Of a stretch of 64,000 bases of DNA, positions 42,794 through 52,002 are shown one piece after another; the stretch's first letter is position 1; each line of letters opens with the position of its first letter. The notes under the pieces were generated by a model. It worked only from the letters and a program-made list of their open reading frames with translations. It did not search any database and was not told where the DNA came from. The translations under genes and the position numbers were made by a program. This stretch comes from DATMRS01 sp035566015 (lineage in GTDB: Bacteria; Pseudomonadota; Alphaproteobacteria; Sphingomonadales; Sphingomonadaceae), in contig DATMRS010000020.1 in assembly GCA_035566015.1 (NCBI GenBank), forward strand, positions 575,010 to 639,009, given 5' to 3'.

Positions 42794-44080
42794 ATGGGCA
42801 ACGTCACCGTCATCGGCGCTCAATGGGGCGATGAGGGCAAGGGAAAGATCGTCGACTGGCTGGCGAGCCGGGCGAACGTCGTCGTGCGCTTCCAGGGCGG
42901 GCACAATGCCGGCCACACGCTGGTCGTCGGCAACCAGACGTATAAGCTGAGCCTGCTGCCCTCTGGCATCGTGCGCGGCACGCTGTCGGTGATCGGCAAC
43001 GGCGTGGTGCTCGATCCCTGGCATTTCCGCGACGAGGTGAAGAAGCTGCGCGATCAGGGCGTCGACGTGACTCCCGAAACGCTCCAGCTTGCCGAGACAT
43101 GCCCGCTGATCCTGCCTTTCCACCGCGATCTCGACGGGCTGCGCGAGGATGCGAGCGAGTTCAAGATCGGCACCACCCGGCGCGGCATCGGCCCGGCCTA
43201 TGAGGACAAGGTCGGCCGTCGCGCGATCCGCGTGTGCGATCTCGCCCATCTCGACGATCTCGGGCCGCAGCTGGACCGGATCGCGGCGCATCACGATGCG
43301 CTCCGCGCCGGTTTCGGCGAGCCGCCGATCGACCGCGCGGCGCTGATGGCTGATCTGCGCGATATCGCCGATTTCATCCTGCCCTTCGCCAAGCCCGTGT
43401 GGCGGACGCTGAACGACGCCAAGCAGAAGGGGGAGCGCATCCTCTTCGAAGGCGCGCAGGGCATGCTGCTCGACGTCGATCACGGCACTTATCCGTTCGT
43501 CACCTCGTCGAACACGGTGGCGGGCACGGCCGCCGGTGGATCGGGCCTCGGCGCGAACGCGGTCGGCTTCGTGCTCGGCATCGTGAAGGCCTATACGACG
43601 CGCGTCGGCGCGGGCCCCTTCCCGACCGAGCTGGAGGACGAAACCGGCGAGCGGCTGGGCGTGCGCGGACACGAGTTCGGCACCGTCACCGGGCGCAAGC
43701 GGCGCTGCGGCTGGTTCGACGCCGTGCTCGTCCGCCAGGCGGTGGCGGTGTCGGGCGTGACGGGCATCGCGCTCACCAAGCTCGACGTGCTCGACGGCTT
43801 CGAGGAACTGCGCATCTGCACCGGCTATCGCGTCGGCGATCGCGATTACGACTATCTGCCGCCGCATCCGCAGGACCAGGCACGGGTCGAGCCGATCTAT
43901 GAGGTGATCGAGGGCTGGAGCCAGTCGACCGCCGGCGCGCGGAGCTGGGCCGAGCTACCGGCGCAGGCGATCAAATATATTCGCCGGGTCGAGGAGCTGA
44001 TTCAGTGCCCCGTCGCGCTCGTCTCGACGAGCCCCGAACGCGAGGACACGATCCTCGTGCGCGATCCCTTCGCAGATTAG
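42794..44080 (+). CDS. purA: Adenylosuccinate synthetase
   Basis: 428 aa. GDEGKGK (12-18) with catalytic Asp13, His41 in GGHNAGHT, TTRRGIGPAYEDK, EGAQGMLLDVDHGTYPFVTSS and GRKRRCGWFD are all present. It joins IMP and aspartate using GTP on the way to AMP. The ATG at 42794 follows AAGGAAA and gives the canonical N-terminus; the frame upstream overlaps hisZ. Confidence 0.97.
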   Translation: MGNVTVIGAQWGDEGKGKIVDWLASRANVVVRFQGGHNAGHTLVVGNQTYKLSLLPSGIVRGTLSVIGNGVVLDPWHFRDEVKKLRDQGVDVTPETLQLAETCPLILPFHRDLDGLREDASEFKIGTTRRGIGPAYEDKVGRRAIRVCDLAHLDDLGPQLDRIAAHHDALRAGFGEPPIDRAALMADLRDIADFILPFAKPVWRTLNDAKQKGERILFEGAQGMLLDVDHGTYPFVTSSNTVAGTAAGGSGLGANAVGFVLGIVKAYTTRVGAGPFPTELEDETGERLGVRGHEFGTVTGRKRRCGWFDAVLVRQAVAVSGVTGIALTKLDVLDGFEELRICTGYRVGDRDYDYLPPHPQDQARVEPIYEVIEGWSQSTAGARSWAELPAQAIKYIRRVEELIQCPVALVSTSPEREDTILVRDPFAD

Positions 44081-44127
44081 GAACGAGTCGGGCCGTCGCG
44101 GGGAGTAAGCCCCGGAGCCCAGGTGCA

Positions 44128-44223
44128 CCCGTCACCCCGGCGAAAGCCGGGTCCACGGAGGCGGCTCGCTTCCTTATCGATCGACTCGCCGTCCATGGAT
44201 TCCGACTTTCGTCGGAATGACGG
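44128..44223. repeat. REP/BIME-like inverted repeat element, core type B (reverse)
   Basis: The left end is cccgtcaccccggcgaaagc and the right end is ttccgactttcgtcggaatg followed by acgg. The core reads gatcgactcgccgtccatgg, the complement of the type B core (gcgagtcgatc). It lies in the 227-bp gap between convergent purA and scoB; nothing else is evident in that gap. Confidence 0.85.
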
Positions 44224-44307
44224 GAGTTATGGGTGACGGCGGCCGGTTCAGACCCGGCCGTTATGACGAGGGAGATGGCGGCTGCGCGCGCCCCCTTTCG
44301 AACAAAC

Positions 44308-44943
44308 TCAACTGATATACTTCGCCGTCGTCTTTTCCGCGACTTCCTCCGCCGTGACGCCGGGGGCCAGCTCGACCAGGCGGAAGGGGCTCTTGTGGTC
44401 GGGGCGCTGGAAGACGCACAGATCGGTGACGATCATGTCGACGACATTCTTGCCGGTGAGCGGCAGGGTGCATTCGGGGATGAACTTGGCGCCGCCATTC
44501 TTGGCGACATGTTCCATCACGACGATGATCTTCTTGACGCCGGCGACGAGGTCCATCGCGCCGCCCATGCCCTTCACCATCTTGCCGGGGATCATCCAGT
44601 TGGCGATGTCGCCCTCTTGCGAAACCTCCATCGCACCGAGCACGGCGAGATCGATATGGCCGCCCCGGATCATGCCGAAGCTGTCCGACGAACTGAAGAA
44701 ACTGGTCGACGGCAGCGCGCTCACCGTCTGCTTGCCGGCGTTGATAAGATCGGGATCGACCTCATCGTCATAGGGGAAGGGGCCGATGCCGAGCATGCCG
44801 TTCTCGGACTGCAGCGTCACCTCGACGCCCTCGGGCACATTGTTCGCCACGAGCGTCGGGATGCCGATGCCCAGATTGACGTAGAAACCGTCCTGCAACT
44901 CGCGCGCGGCGCGCGCGGCCATCTGATTGCGATCCCAGCCCAT
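44308..44943 (-). CDS. scoB: 3-oxoacid CoA-transferase, subunit B
   Basis: 211 aa. NLGIGIPTLVANNVPEGVEV and the catalytic glutamate in SENGMLGIGP are hallmarks of the beta subunit of family I CoA-transferases (ScoB/PcaJ/AtoA). It moves CoA from succinyl-CoA to a 3-oxoacid. It overlaps the subunit A stop by one base (TAATG). Whether the substrate is acetoacetate or 3-oxoadipate cannot be told from sequence; sphingomonads usually lack the 3-oxoadipate route for protocatechuate. Confidence 0.9.
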   Translation of the reverse strand: MGWDRNQMAARAARELQDGFYVNLGIGIPTLVANNVPEGVEVTLQSENGMLGIGPFPYDDEVDPDLINAGKQTVSALPSTSFFSSSDSFGMIRGGHIDLAVLGAMEVSQEGDIANWMIPGKMVKGMGGAMDLVAGVKKIIVVMEHVAKNGGAKFIPECTLPLTGKNVVDMIVTDLCVFQRPDHKSPFRLVELAPGVTAEEVAEKTTAKYIS

Positions 44944-45650
44944 TATGCCGCCTCCCTTTCGCGCACCGTGCGGAACTCGATCTTCTTGTCATAGGGCGCG
45001 CCCAGGATCAGCCGCTTGACGAAGATGCCGGGCACATGGATGCAATCGGGATCGAGGCTGCCGGCGGGCACGATCTCCTCCACCTCGGCAACGGTGTGAT
45101 AGCTGGCCGTCGCCATCGGCTGGTTGAAGTTGCGCGCCGTCTTGCGGAAGACGAGATTGCCCGCGGTATCGGCCTTCCACGCCTTCACGATCGAGAGGTC
45201 CGCGCGGATGCCACGCTCGAGAACATAGAGCTCGCCGTCGAACTCCTTCGTCTCCTTGCCCTCGGCAACGAGCGTGCCGACGCCCGTTCTGGTGTAGAAA
45301 CCGGGGATGCCCGCACCGCCGGCGCGACACCGCTCGGCCAGCGTGCCCTGGGGGCAGAATTCCACCTCCAACTCACCCGCGAGATATTGCCGCTCGAACT
45401 CCTTGTTCTCGCCGACATAGGAGGAGATCATCTTGGCGATCTGGCGCGTCCGCAAAAGCCGGCCGAGGCCCTCGCCATCGATGCCGGCATTGTTCGAAAC
45501 GACTGTCAGCCCCTTCACGCCCGAATCGCGAATGCCGTCGATCAGCCGCTCGGGAACGCCGCACAGGCCGAAACCGCCGGCGCAGATCGTCATGCCGTCG
45601 GACAGCAGGCCTTCAAGCGCGGCCGCCGCGTCGGGATAGATTTTGTTCAT
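44943..45650 (-). CDS. scoA: 3-oxoacid CoA-transferase, subunit A
   Basis: 235 aa. GMTICAGGFGLCGVPERLI and GFYTRTGVGTLVAEGKE are alpha-subunit motifs; ERGIRADLSIVKAWKAD and VFRKTARNFNQPMA follow. Start ATG 45650 has GGGGAG nine bases upstream. It pairs with scoB. An SDR gene ends 94 bases upstream on the same strand, so all three may be transcribed together. Confidence 0.9.
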   Translation of the reverse strand: MNKIYPDAAAALEGLLSDGMTICAGGFGLCGVPERLIDGIRDSGVKGLTVVSNNAGIDGEGLGRLLRTRQIAKMISSYVGENKEFERQYLAGELEVEFCPQGTLAERCRAGGAGIPGFYTRTGVGTLVAEGKETKEFDGELYVLERGIRADLSIVKAWKADTAGNLVFRKTARNFNQPMATASYHTVAEVEEIVPAGSLDPDCIHVPGIFVKRLILGAPYDKKIEFRTVREREAA

Positions 45651-45744
45651 GGGCAGGCACTCCCCGTATGTTGCGGTGCAGATAGACGGAGGCCGCAAGC
45701 GAGGTCAACGCCCGGCTTCCCGAGGTTTTCGAGGGGCGGCAAGG

Positions 45745-46662
45745 TCAGGTCAGATCGCCCAGGCTGATCGTCCGTCCCTCCGCCGCCGCGCGATTGGCCT
45801 CACGGCGCAACCTTTCGATATGCAGCCGCCCCTCATTCGGTTCCTCATCGGGCAAGGCGGCGAGGCTCGCCTCGTAGATTTCGCGAAAATCCTCGGCAAA
45901 TTCGGGGTGGGTAAGGATCAGGCCGCGATTGGCGCGAATGCCGGCGACGGTCTTCTCCCCCACCTCCTCCGGGTCCATGCCCAGCTCAAAAGCGGTGCCG
46001 AACGTCTTCAGTTCCTCGGGCTTGATCGAGGCGAAGCCGCTGTCGGCGAAGGCTTCGGGACGACGCATCGCCGAATCCCACGCGTTGGTGCGGGTGAGGC
46101 CGGGGCACATCAGCGAGACGCCGATACCGTGCGGCGCACAATTGTAGCGTAGCGATTCGGTGAGGCCGCGCACCGCGAATTTGGAGGCGGTGTAGATGCC
46201 CGCCTGCGGCCCCGAAAGATAAGCCGCCATTGACGCCACATTGACGATATGGCCGCCCTCGCCATGCGCCTTGATCTTCGGCAGGAAGCTGACGAGGCCG
46301 TTGACGACGCCGCCGAAATTGACGCCCATGATCCAGTCATAATCGGCATAGGTCGCCTCGTCGGTCGGGCCGAAAACGCTGACCCCGGCATTGTTGACGA
46401 GGATGTGGACCTTGCCGAAATGCGCCTCCACAGCATCGGCCGCGGCGGCAAATCCCGGCCGGCCGGTGACGTCGAGACGGCACATCAGCGGTGCTTCGAA
46501 ACCCTGCTCGGCAAACCAGGCGGCGGCGGCGTCGCGATATTGTTCGTTGCGGTAGCTGAGCGCGAGGCGGACGCCCGCGCGGGCGAGCGCCTTGGCGATG
46601 CCCAGTCCGATTCCCGAGACGCCGCCGGTTATGAACGCCGTCCTGTTCTCCAGTTGCTCCAT
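45745..46662 (-). CDS. Short-chain dehydrogenase/reductase
   Basis: 305 aa, longer than a classical SDR (~250) owing to a ~45-residue C-terminal tail. NAD(P) motif TGGVSGIG at 12-19, NNAG 90-93, Ser144, Tyr157 and Lys161 (YTASK) are all intact. The tail is rich in Glu/Arg (RREANRAAAEGR). Start 46662 follows GGAGGGA. It is divergent from another SDR across 73 bases. It oxidises or reduces an alcohol/ketone; in this setting probably an aromatic catabolite, by inference. Confidence 0.88.
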   Translation of the reverse strand: MEQLENRTAFITGGVSGIGLGIAKALARAGVRLALSYRNEQYRDAAAAWFAEQGFEAPLMCRLDVTGRPGFAAAADAVEAHFGKVHILVNNAGVSVFGPTDEATYADYDWIMGVNFGGVVNGLVSFLPKIKAHGEGGHIVNVASMAAYLSGPQAGIYTASKFAVRGLTESLRYNCAPHGIGVSLMCPGLTRTNAWDSAMRRPEAFADSGFASIKPEELKTFGTAFELGMDPEEVGEKTVAGIRANRGLILTHPEFAEDFREIYEASLAALPDEEPNEGRLHIERLRREANRAAAEGRTISLGDLT

Positions 46663-46695
46663 CCTGTCCCTCCGCTTGCCGTATCGACTTTGCCT

Positions 46696-46705
46696 TGCCA
46701 TGGCA
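46696..46705. promoter_or_regulatory. Palindrome TGCCATGGCA between divergent SDR genes
   Basis: A perfect ten-base palindrome near the middle of the 73-bp gap that must hold both divergent promoters. It is a plausible operator for coordinated control of the two halves of the catabolic cluster. No regulator gene is nearby. It includes an NcoI-type CCATGG core, so chance is not excluded. Confidence 0.3.
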
Positions 46706-46735
46706 GCAGTCGGGCCGACATGCAAAGAGGGCGCA

Positions 46736-47593
46736 ATGCAGAACGATTCTATTTCCTCGCAGGACAGGACCAAATCGCTGGCGGACCGGGTGGCGATCGT
46801 CACCGGCGGCGGGCGCGGCTTCGGCCGGGCGATATCGGAGGCGCTGGCCCACGCGGGCGCCGCGGTCGCGGTGATCTCGCGTACGGCGGCGCAGGTGGAG
46901 GAGGTCGCCAATGCGATCGAAGCGGCAGGCGGCCGGGCGATCGGCATTCCCTGTGACGTCACGAACCGCGAGCAGGTGGAGGCCGCCGTCGCAACCGTCG
47001 CCGAGCGGCTGGGCCCTGTCACGATCCTCGTCAACAATGCCGGCATACCCGGCCCGTTCGGCCCCATCGCCGACACCGATCCCGACGACTGGTGGCGCGC
47101 GCTCACCATCCATCTCTACGCGCCTCTGCTGTTCGCGCATGCCGTGCTGCCCGGCATGCAGGCGCGTGGGCGGGGGCGGATCATCAATGTCGCCAGCCGG
47201 GCGGCGATCATGTTCCAGCCGGGACTTTCCGCTTATGTCGTCGGCAAGACGGCACAGGTGCAATGGGCCGCGCACCTTGATGCCGAGGAGAAGGACAAGG
47301 GCATCCGCGTCTTCGCGATCCAGCCGGGCGACGCGCCGACCGAATTCGCCCACGCCACGTTGCGCAACGACAGCGCGCAAAAGCATCTCGGCGGGATGCT
47401 GGGCGTACTCGGCGAATGGGTGGCGACGATCGATCCCGCGCCGGTGCTCGCCAAGTGCGGGACCCGAGTGGTCGAGCTGGCCTCGGGCGAATGGGATGGA
47501 CTGGCCGGCCGTTATCTCGACGTCGACTGGGACTGGGCGGAAACGCTGAAGACCGCCGAGGCGGAAGCGGCGGCGACGGCCGAAGGACAATGA
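46736..47593 (+). CDS. Short-chain dehydrogenase/reductase
   Basis: 285 aa. TGGGRGFG at 23-30, NNAG 100-103, Ser154, Tyr167 and Lys171 (YVVGK) form a complete SDR site. The C-terminal part (SGEWDGLAGRYLDVDWDW) is of the type seen in SDRs that act on bulky substrates. The start ATG 46736 follows GAGG. It is first in the rightward half of the cluster, 95 bases before the aldehyde dehydrogenase gene. Confidence 0.88.
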   Translation: MQNDSISSQDRTKSLADRVAIVTGGGRGFGRAISEALAHAGAAVAVISRTAAQVEEVANAIEAAGGRAIGIPCDVTNREQVEAAVATVAERLGPVTILVNNAGIPGPFGPIADTDPDDWWRALTIHLYAPLLFAHAVLPGMQARGRGRIINVASRAAIMFQPGLSAYVVGKTAQVQWAAHLDAEEKDKGIRVFAIQPGDAPTEFAHATLRNDSAQKHLGGMLGVLGEWVATIDPAPVLAKCGTRVVELASGEWDGLAGRYLDVDWDWAETLKTAEAEAAATAEGQ

Positions 47594-47688
47594 GAAAAGG
47601 AGAATAGGAGTCGCCAACGCGCCCCGATTGCTGGTAACGCGCCTTCGGTCCAATTTGATGATTGCTCAAGAATGGAAGGATAGGATCC

Positions 47689-49134
47689 GTGGCCCAAGGC
47701 TATGATACCGAGCTGAAGCTCTTCATCGACGGCGAGTGGATCGGCGCGGAAGGGCGTGAGACGCACAAGGTCGTCAATCCCGCCACCGGCGAGACGCTGG
47801 GCGAGCTGCCGCTGGCGACCGCCGCCGACCTTGACCGTGCGCTCGACGCGGCGGCGCGCGGCTATCGGATCTGGCGCGCGAAATCGGCGGACGAGCGCGG
47901 CGCCGTGCTGGCGGGCGCGGCGCGGCTGCTGCGCGAGCGGGCGGACCGGATCGCCACCATCGCGACGATGGAAGAAGGCAAGACGCTGCCCGAGGCGAAG
48001 GGCGAGCTGATGATGGCCGCCGGACTGTTCGATTTCTATGCGGGCGAGGTGAAGCGCATCTATGGCCGCGTGCTGGTGCGCCCGGCGGGCACGCTGTCGC
48101 GCGTGATGAAGGAGCCGGTCGGCCCGGTCGCGGCCTTCTGCCCGTGGAACTTCCCGATCGGCAATCCGGGGCGCAAGCTGGGCGCGGCGGTCGGCGCGGG
48201 CTGCTCGATCATCATCAAGCCGCCGGAGGAGGCGCCCGGCTCGGCGATCGAGGTGCTGAAGTGCCTGCTCGACGCGGGGCTGCCCAAGGAGGTGGCGAGC
48301 ATGGTGTTCGGCGTGCCCGACGCCGTCTCGCGCCACCTGATCGCCTCGCCGGTGATCCGCAAGGTGAGCTTCACCGGATCGGTGCCTGTCGGCAAGCATC
48401 TGATGAAGCTGGCCGCCGAAGGCGCGAAGCGCACGACGATGGAGCTGGGCGGTCACGGCCCGGTGCTGGTGTTCGACGATGCCGATCTCGATCGCACGCT
48501 CGACCTGCTGGTGCCGCACAAGTTCCGCAATTCGGGGCAGGTGTGCGTCTCGCCGACGCGCTTCTACGTGCAGGAAGGCATTTACGACCGCTTCGTCCAG
48601 GGCTTTGCCGAGCGTAGCCGCCAGCTGACGGTGGGCAACGGCCTCGATCCTGAGGTGCGGATGGGGCCGATGGCGAACCCGCGTCGGCCAGAGGCGATCG
48701 AGGCGTTCGTCGAGGATGCGGTGAAGACCGGCGCGCGCGTGGCGCTTGGCGGCGAGCGGGGTGGCGGGTCGGCCGACGGCGGCTTCTTCTTTCGCCCGAC
48801 GGTGCTGACCGACGTCCCGCTCGAAGCGCGCGTGATGAACGAGGAGCCGTTCGGCCCGATCGCGCTGATGCGTCCGTTCAAGACGTTCGACGAGGCGATC
48901 GAACAGGCGAACCGCCTCCCCTACGGCCTCGCGGCTTATTGTTTCACCGAGAACGGGCGGCGCGCGCTGCTGCTTGGCGATGCGATCGAGGCGGGCATGG
49001 TGGGCATCAACACGGTGGGCATCGGCGGCGCCGATTCGCCCTTCGGCGGGGTCAAGGATTCGGGCCACGGCTCCGAAGACGGGCCCGAGGGGCTGGAAGC
49101 ATGCCTCGTCGTCAAGGCGATCCATCAGGCCTGA
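47689..49134 (+). CDS. Aldehyde dehydrogenase of the catabolic cluster
   Basis: 481 aa from GTG at 47689 (AGGA upstream; a TTG at 47662 has no site). PWN at 152-154, Lys177 in IIKPPEE, FTGS 228-231, Glu252 in MELGGH and catalytic Cys286 in SGQVC are intact. It resembles the succinate-semialdehyde/vanillin dehydrogenase branch of ALDHs. It lies directly before a LigW-like decarboxylase, so a carboxylated or formylated aromatic aldehyde is a sensible substrate guess, not a demonstrated one. Confidence 0.88.
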   Translation: MAQGYDTELKLFIDGEWIGAEGRETHKVVNPATGETLGELPLATAADLDRALDAAARGYRIWRAKSADERGAVLAGAARLLRERADRIATIATMEEGKTLPEAKGELMMAAGLFDFYAGEVKRIYGRVLVRPAGTLSRVMKEPVGPVAAFCPWNFPIGNPGRKLGAAVGAGCSIIIKPPEEAPGSAIEVLKCLLDAGLPKEVASMVFGVPDAVSRHLIASPVIRKVSFTGSVPVGKHLMKLAAEGAKRTTMELGGHGPVLVFDDADLDRTLDLLVPHKFRNSGQVCVSPTRFYVQEGIYDRFVQGFAERSRQLTVGNGLDPEVRMGPMANPRRPEAIEAFVEDAVKTGARVALGGERGGGSADGGFFFRPTVLTDVPLEARVMNEEPFGPIALMRPFKTFDEAIEQANRLPYGLAAYCFTENGRRALLLGDAIEAGMVGINTVGIGGADSPFGGVKDSGHGSEDGPEGLEACLVVKAIHQA

Positions 49135-49169
49135 TCGCCGCACATCCTCATTTTTGAAAGGCAAGGAAT

Positions 49170-50216
49170 ATGACGGAACTGAAGACGGGCGGCGAACAGG
49201 GCTATCTGCGCATCGCGGCCGAAGAAGCGTTCATCACGCCCGAGGTACTCACCGCCTATGAGCGGCTGATCGCCGAAGGGATCGACGATCCGGGCTTCAA
49301 CAGCCTGTGGGGCTTCTATTCGAAGTCGCCCTCGCCGCGCGGCATCCAGATTCGCGACGGCCTGCTCTCGCTGGGCGAGAAGCGGCTGCGCGAGATGGAC
49401 GCGGCGGGTGTCGACAAGGCGATCATCGCGCTCACCGCGCCGGGCACCCATGTCTTCCAGCGCGACGAGGCGGTGGCGCTGTCGCTCGATGCGAACGATC
49501 AGCTCGCCGAAGCGTGCCGTAACCATCCCGATCGCTTCATCGGCATGACGGCGATCGCCCCGGTCGATCCCGCCTGGTCCGCCAAAGAGATCGAGCGCGG
49601 CCACAAGCTGGGCTTCAAGGCGGTGATCCTGAACGGCCACGTCAACGGCGAATATACCGACGACGAGAAGTTCTGGCCGATCTTCGAGGCGGCCGAAGCG
49701 CTCGACACGCCGGTCTATCTCCACCCGCAGGGCCCGTCGAAGGGCCTCGTCGGGCCGCTCGTCGAGCGCGGGCTGGACGGCGCGGTCTACGGCTTCGGCG
49801 TCGACACGGGCCTTCACCTTCTGCGTCTCATCGTGATGGGCCTGTTCGATCGCTTCCCGAAGCTCAAGCTGGTCGTCGGCCATGGCGGCGAGGCGCTGCC
49901 TTACTGGTCCTATCGGCTGGATTACATGCACAAGGCGGGCGTCGATTCGAACCGTTATTCCTTCCTGAAGCCCCTCCAGATGCCGATTTCGGGCTATCTG
50001 AAGCGCAACGTCTTCGTCACCTTCTCGGGCATGGCGTGGGAGCCGGCCATCCAGTTCTGCCGCGGCACGCTGGGCATGGATCGGATCATGTACGCGATGG
50101 ATTATCCCTATCAGTACGCGCCGAGCGAAGTCGCCGCGCAGGACGCGATGGACCTCAGCCTTGAGGACAAGAAGGCGTTCTTCCAGACGAACGCCGAGCG
50201 GGTCTTCAACCTGTGA
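49170..50216 (+). CDS. LigW-like amidohydrolase-superfamily decarboxylase
   Basis: 348 aa. It begins with LKTGGEQGYLRIAAEEAF and ends with MYAMDYPYQY...FFQTNAERVF, closely like LigW, the Mn-dependent 5-carboxyvanillate decarboxylase of Sphingobium/Novosphingobium lignin catabolism. Metal ligands are visible as Glu19, His185 (YLHPQG), His238 (VGHGGEALPYW) and Asp311. LigW removes a ring carboxylate without oxygen. A related gamma-resorcylate-type substrate is possible. It lies 35 bases after the aldehyde dehydrogenase, and its stop overlaps the GTG start of the MFS gene. Confidence 0.85.
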   Translation: MTELKTGGEQGYLRIAAEEAFITPEVLTAYERLIAEGIDDPGFNSLWGFYSKSPSPRGIQIRDGLLSLGEKRLREMDAAGVDKAIIALTAPGTHVFQRDEAVALSLDANDQLAEACRNHPDRFIGMTAIAPVDPAWSAKEIERGHKLGFKAVILNGHVNGEYTDDEKFWPIFEAAEALDTPVYLHPQGPSKGLVGPLVERGLDGAVYGFGVDTGLHLLRLIVMGLFDRFPKLKLVVGHGGEALPYWSYRLDYMHKAGVDSNRYSFLKPLQMPISGYLKRNVFVTFSGMAWEPAIQFCRGTLGMDRIMYAMDYPYQYAPSEVAAQDAMDLSLEDKKAFFQTNAERVFNL

Positions 50217-51841
50217 CGGACGAGCGGGCTGACAGCGGGCGGCTCGGCGGGGTGCGCTCCTGGTATGTGCTCATCCTGCTGACGCTGATTTCCGCCGTCA
50301 GCCTGCTCGACAGGCAGGTCATCACCATCCTCGCGGTCGACATAAAACGCGATCTTGGGATGAACGACAGCGAGATCGGGCTGGTCTACGGCACCTTCTT
50401 CGCCGTCTTTTACGCGCTGTTCTCGATCCCGCTCGGCCGATTGGCCGACGGGTGGGTACGCACCCGGCAGGTGGCGCTGTCGCTCACCGCCTGGTCGGTC
50501 GCGACGATCGGTTGCGCCTTCGCGACCGGATTCGGATCGATGAGCGTCCTGCGCGCCGCTGTCGCGAGCGGCGAGGCGGGCGCGGGGCCCGCCGCTTATT
50601 CGCTGGTCGCCGATCTCTTCCCGCGCCGCCGGCGGGCGACGGCGATGGCGATCTACGGCGCGTCGGCGGCATTGGGCGTGGGCCTGTCGATGCTCGTCGG
50701 CGGGCTGGTCGTCGGCTGGTGGAACGGGCATTTCCCCGGTGGGCGCGGCTGGTTCGGGCTCGTCGGCTGGCAGGCGGCTTTCATCGTCGCGGCGTTGCCC
50801 GGCTTCCTTTTCGCGATCCTGATCCTGCTGGTGCGCGAACCGATACGCGGCCTGTCCGACGGCATCGTCCAGCCGGCGATGCCGCATCCCTTCCGGCGCG
50901 CCGGCCTTGAATTCATGGCGCTGGTGCCGCCGCTCACCTTTTTCAACCTCAAGGCCCTGGGCGCGGGGGCGAAGGAATGGCGACGCGCCTTCGTCACTCT
51001 GGGTATCGTTATAGCCTTCATCGCGCTGGCGACGGGGGTGACGCTGGCGCTGACGCCGCCGGGGCGTATCCACGCTTATGGCCATGTGCTGGGCGTGCCG
51101 ATCAGCAGCCACCTCATCCAATGGGCGATCGTCGGTTTCGGCGCCTATGCCGCGTTGAGCTGGATACAAGCGCAGCGCTTTCGCGATCCGGTGAGCCATG
51201 CGGTGATGTGGTCCAGCCCGGCGTTCATCGCGCTGCTGGTCGTCGCGTCGTTCAACCTGATGATCAATTACGGCTACACTGCCTTCGTCGCCCCCTACAT
51301 GATCCAGCATTATGGCGCCCCGCCCGAGGTGATCGGGCCGAAGATCGGGCTGGCGGCGATGATTTCGGGGGGCGCGGGCACCATCCTCGGCGGCATCGTC
51401 GCTGATTTCGCGCGCCGGTACAGCCCGATCGGGCGGCTCTGGGTGTTGCTCTTCACCACGGTCGTGCCGGTGCCGCTCGCCTTCATCACCTTCGCGCAAT
51501 CGTCGATTGACAGCTTCATCCTGTGGTTCCTGATTTCGAGCATCATCCTGACCGGCTGGCTGCCCTGCTGCATCGCGACGCTGCATGACCTGGTGCTGCC
51601 GCGCATGCGCGGCGCGGCGGTGGCGATCCTTTACCTGGGCATCACCATCTTCGGCATGGGGACCGGCCCATATCTGGTGGGGCTGTTCAGCGACATGACC
51701 GGCGATCTCGGCCGCTCGATCCTGATGCTCTACGCCGCCTCGATCGTCGTCTGGATCGCGATCCTCGTTGCGATGCGCACGCTGGCGCGGGACGAAGCAA
51801 GCCTTGTCGAACGGGCCCGCGCCGCCGGCGAAGCGATATAG
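50213..51841 (+). CDS. MFS transporter of the catabolic cluster
   Basis: 542 aa with about twelve membrane segments and a long central loop (about 220-280). The loop 2-3 motif is GRLADGWVRTRQ, and segment 4-5 carries ASGEAGAGPAAYSLVADLFPRRRRATAM, as in spinster-like transporters. The start is GTG overlapping the decarboxylase stop (GTGA), so uptake and decarboxylation are translationally linked. It likely imports the aromatic acid substrate of the cluster. It is distinct from the MFS gene at 14246. Confidence 0.87.
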   Translation: MTDERADSGRLGGVRSWYVLILLTLISAVSLLDRQVITILAVDIKRDLGMNDSEIGLVYGTFFAVFYALFSIPLGRLADGWVRTRQVALSLTAWSVATIGCAFATGFGSMSVLRAAVASGEAGAGPAAYSLVADLFPRRRRATAMAIYGASAALGVGLSMLVGGLVVGWWNGHFPGGRGWFGLVGWQAAFIVAALPGFLFAILILLVREPIRGLSDGIVQPAMPHPFRRAGLEFMALVPPLTFFNLKALGAGAKEWRRAFVTLGIVIAFIALATGVTLALTPPGRIHAYGHVLGVPISSHLIQWAIVGFGAYAALSWIQAQRFRDPVSHAVMWSSPAFIALLVVASFNLMINYGYTAFVAPYMIQHYGAPPEVIGPKIGLAAMISGGAGTILGGIVADFARRYSPIGRLWVLLFTTVVPVPLAFITFAQSSIDSFILWFLISSIILTGWLPCCIATLHDLVLPRMRGAAVAILYLGITIFGMGTGPYLVGLFSDMTGDLGRSILMLYAASIVVWIAILVAMRTLARDEASLVERARAAGEAI

Positions 51842-51880
51842 GCGTCGCCGGTGGGTTCGGGGGAAAGCCCCCCATCTTTG

Positions 51881-51904
51881 TCATTCCGGCTTTCGCCGGA
51901 ATGA
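51881..51904. repeat. Solo REP-like palindrome
   Basis: A perfect ten-base inverted repeat, TCATTCCGGC-tttc-GCCGGAATGA, the same unit as the ends of the larger elements. Confidence 0.85.
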
Positions 51905-52002
51905 AGGCTGTGAAGCGACGCGCTTAGCGTTCCAGCGTCTTGCCCAGCACGGGATGGGCGTAGTGCATTGCCAGTTCCTGCCGATTGGCGTCCAAATCTT
52001 CC

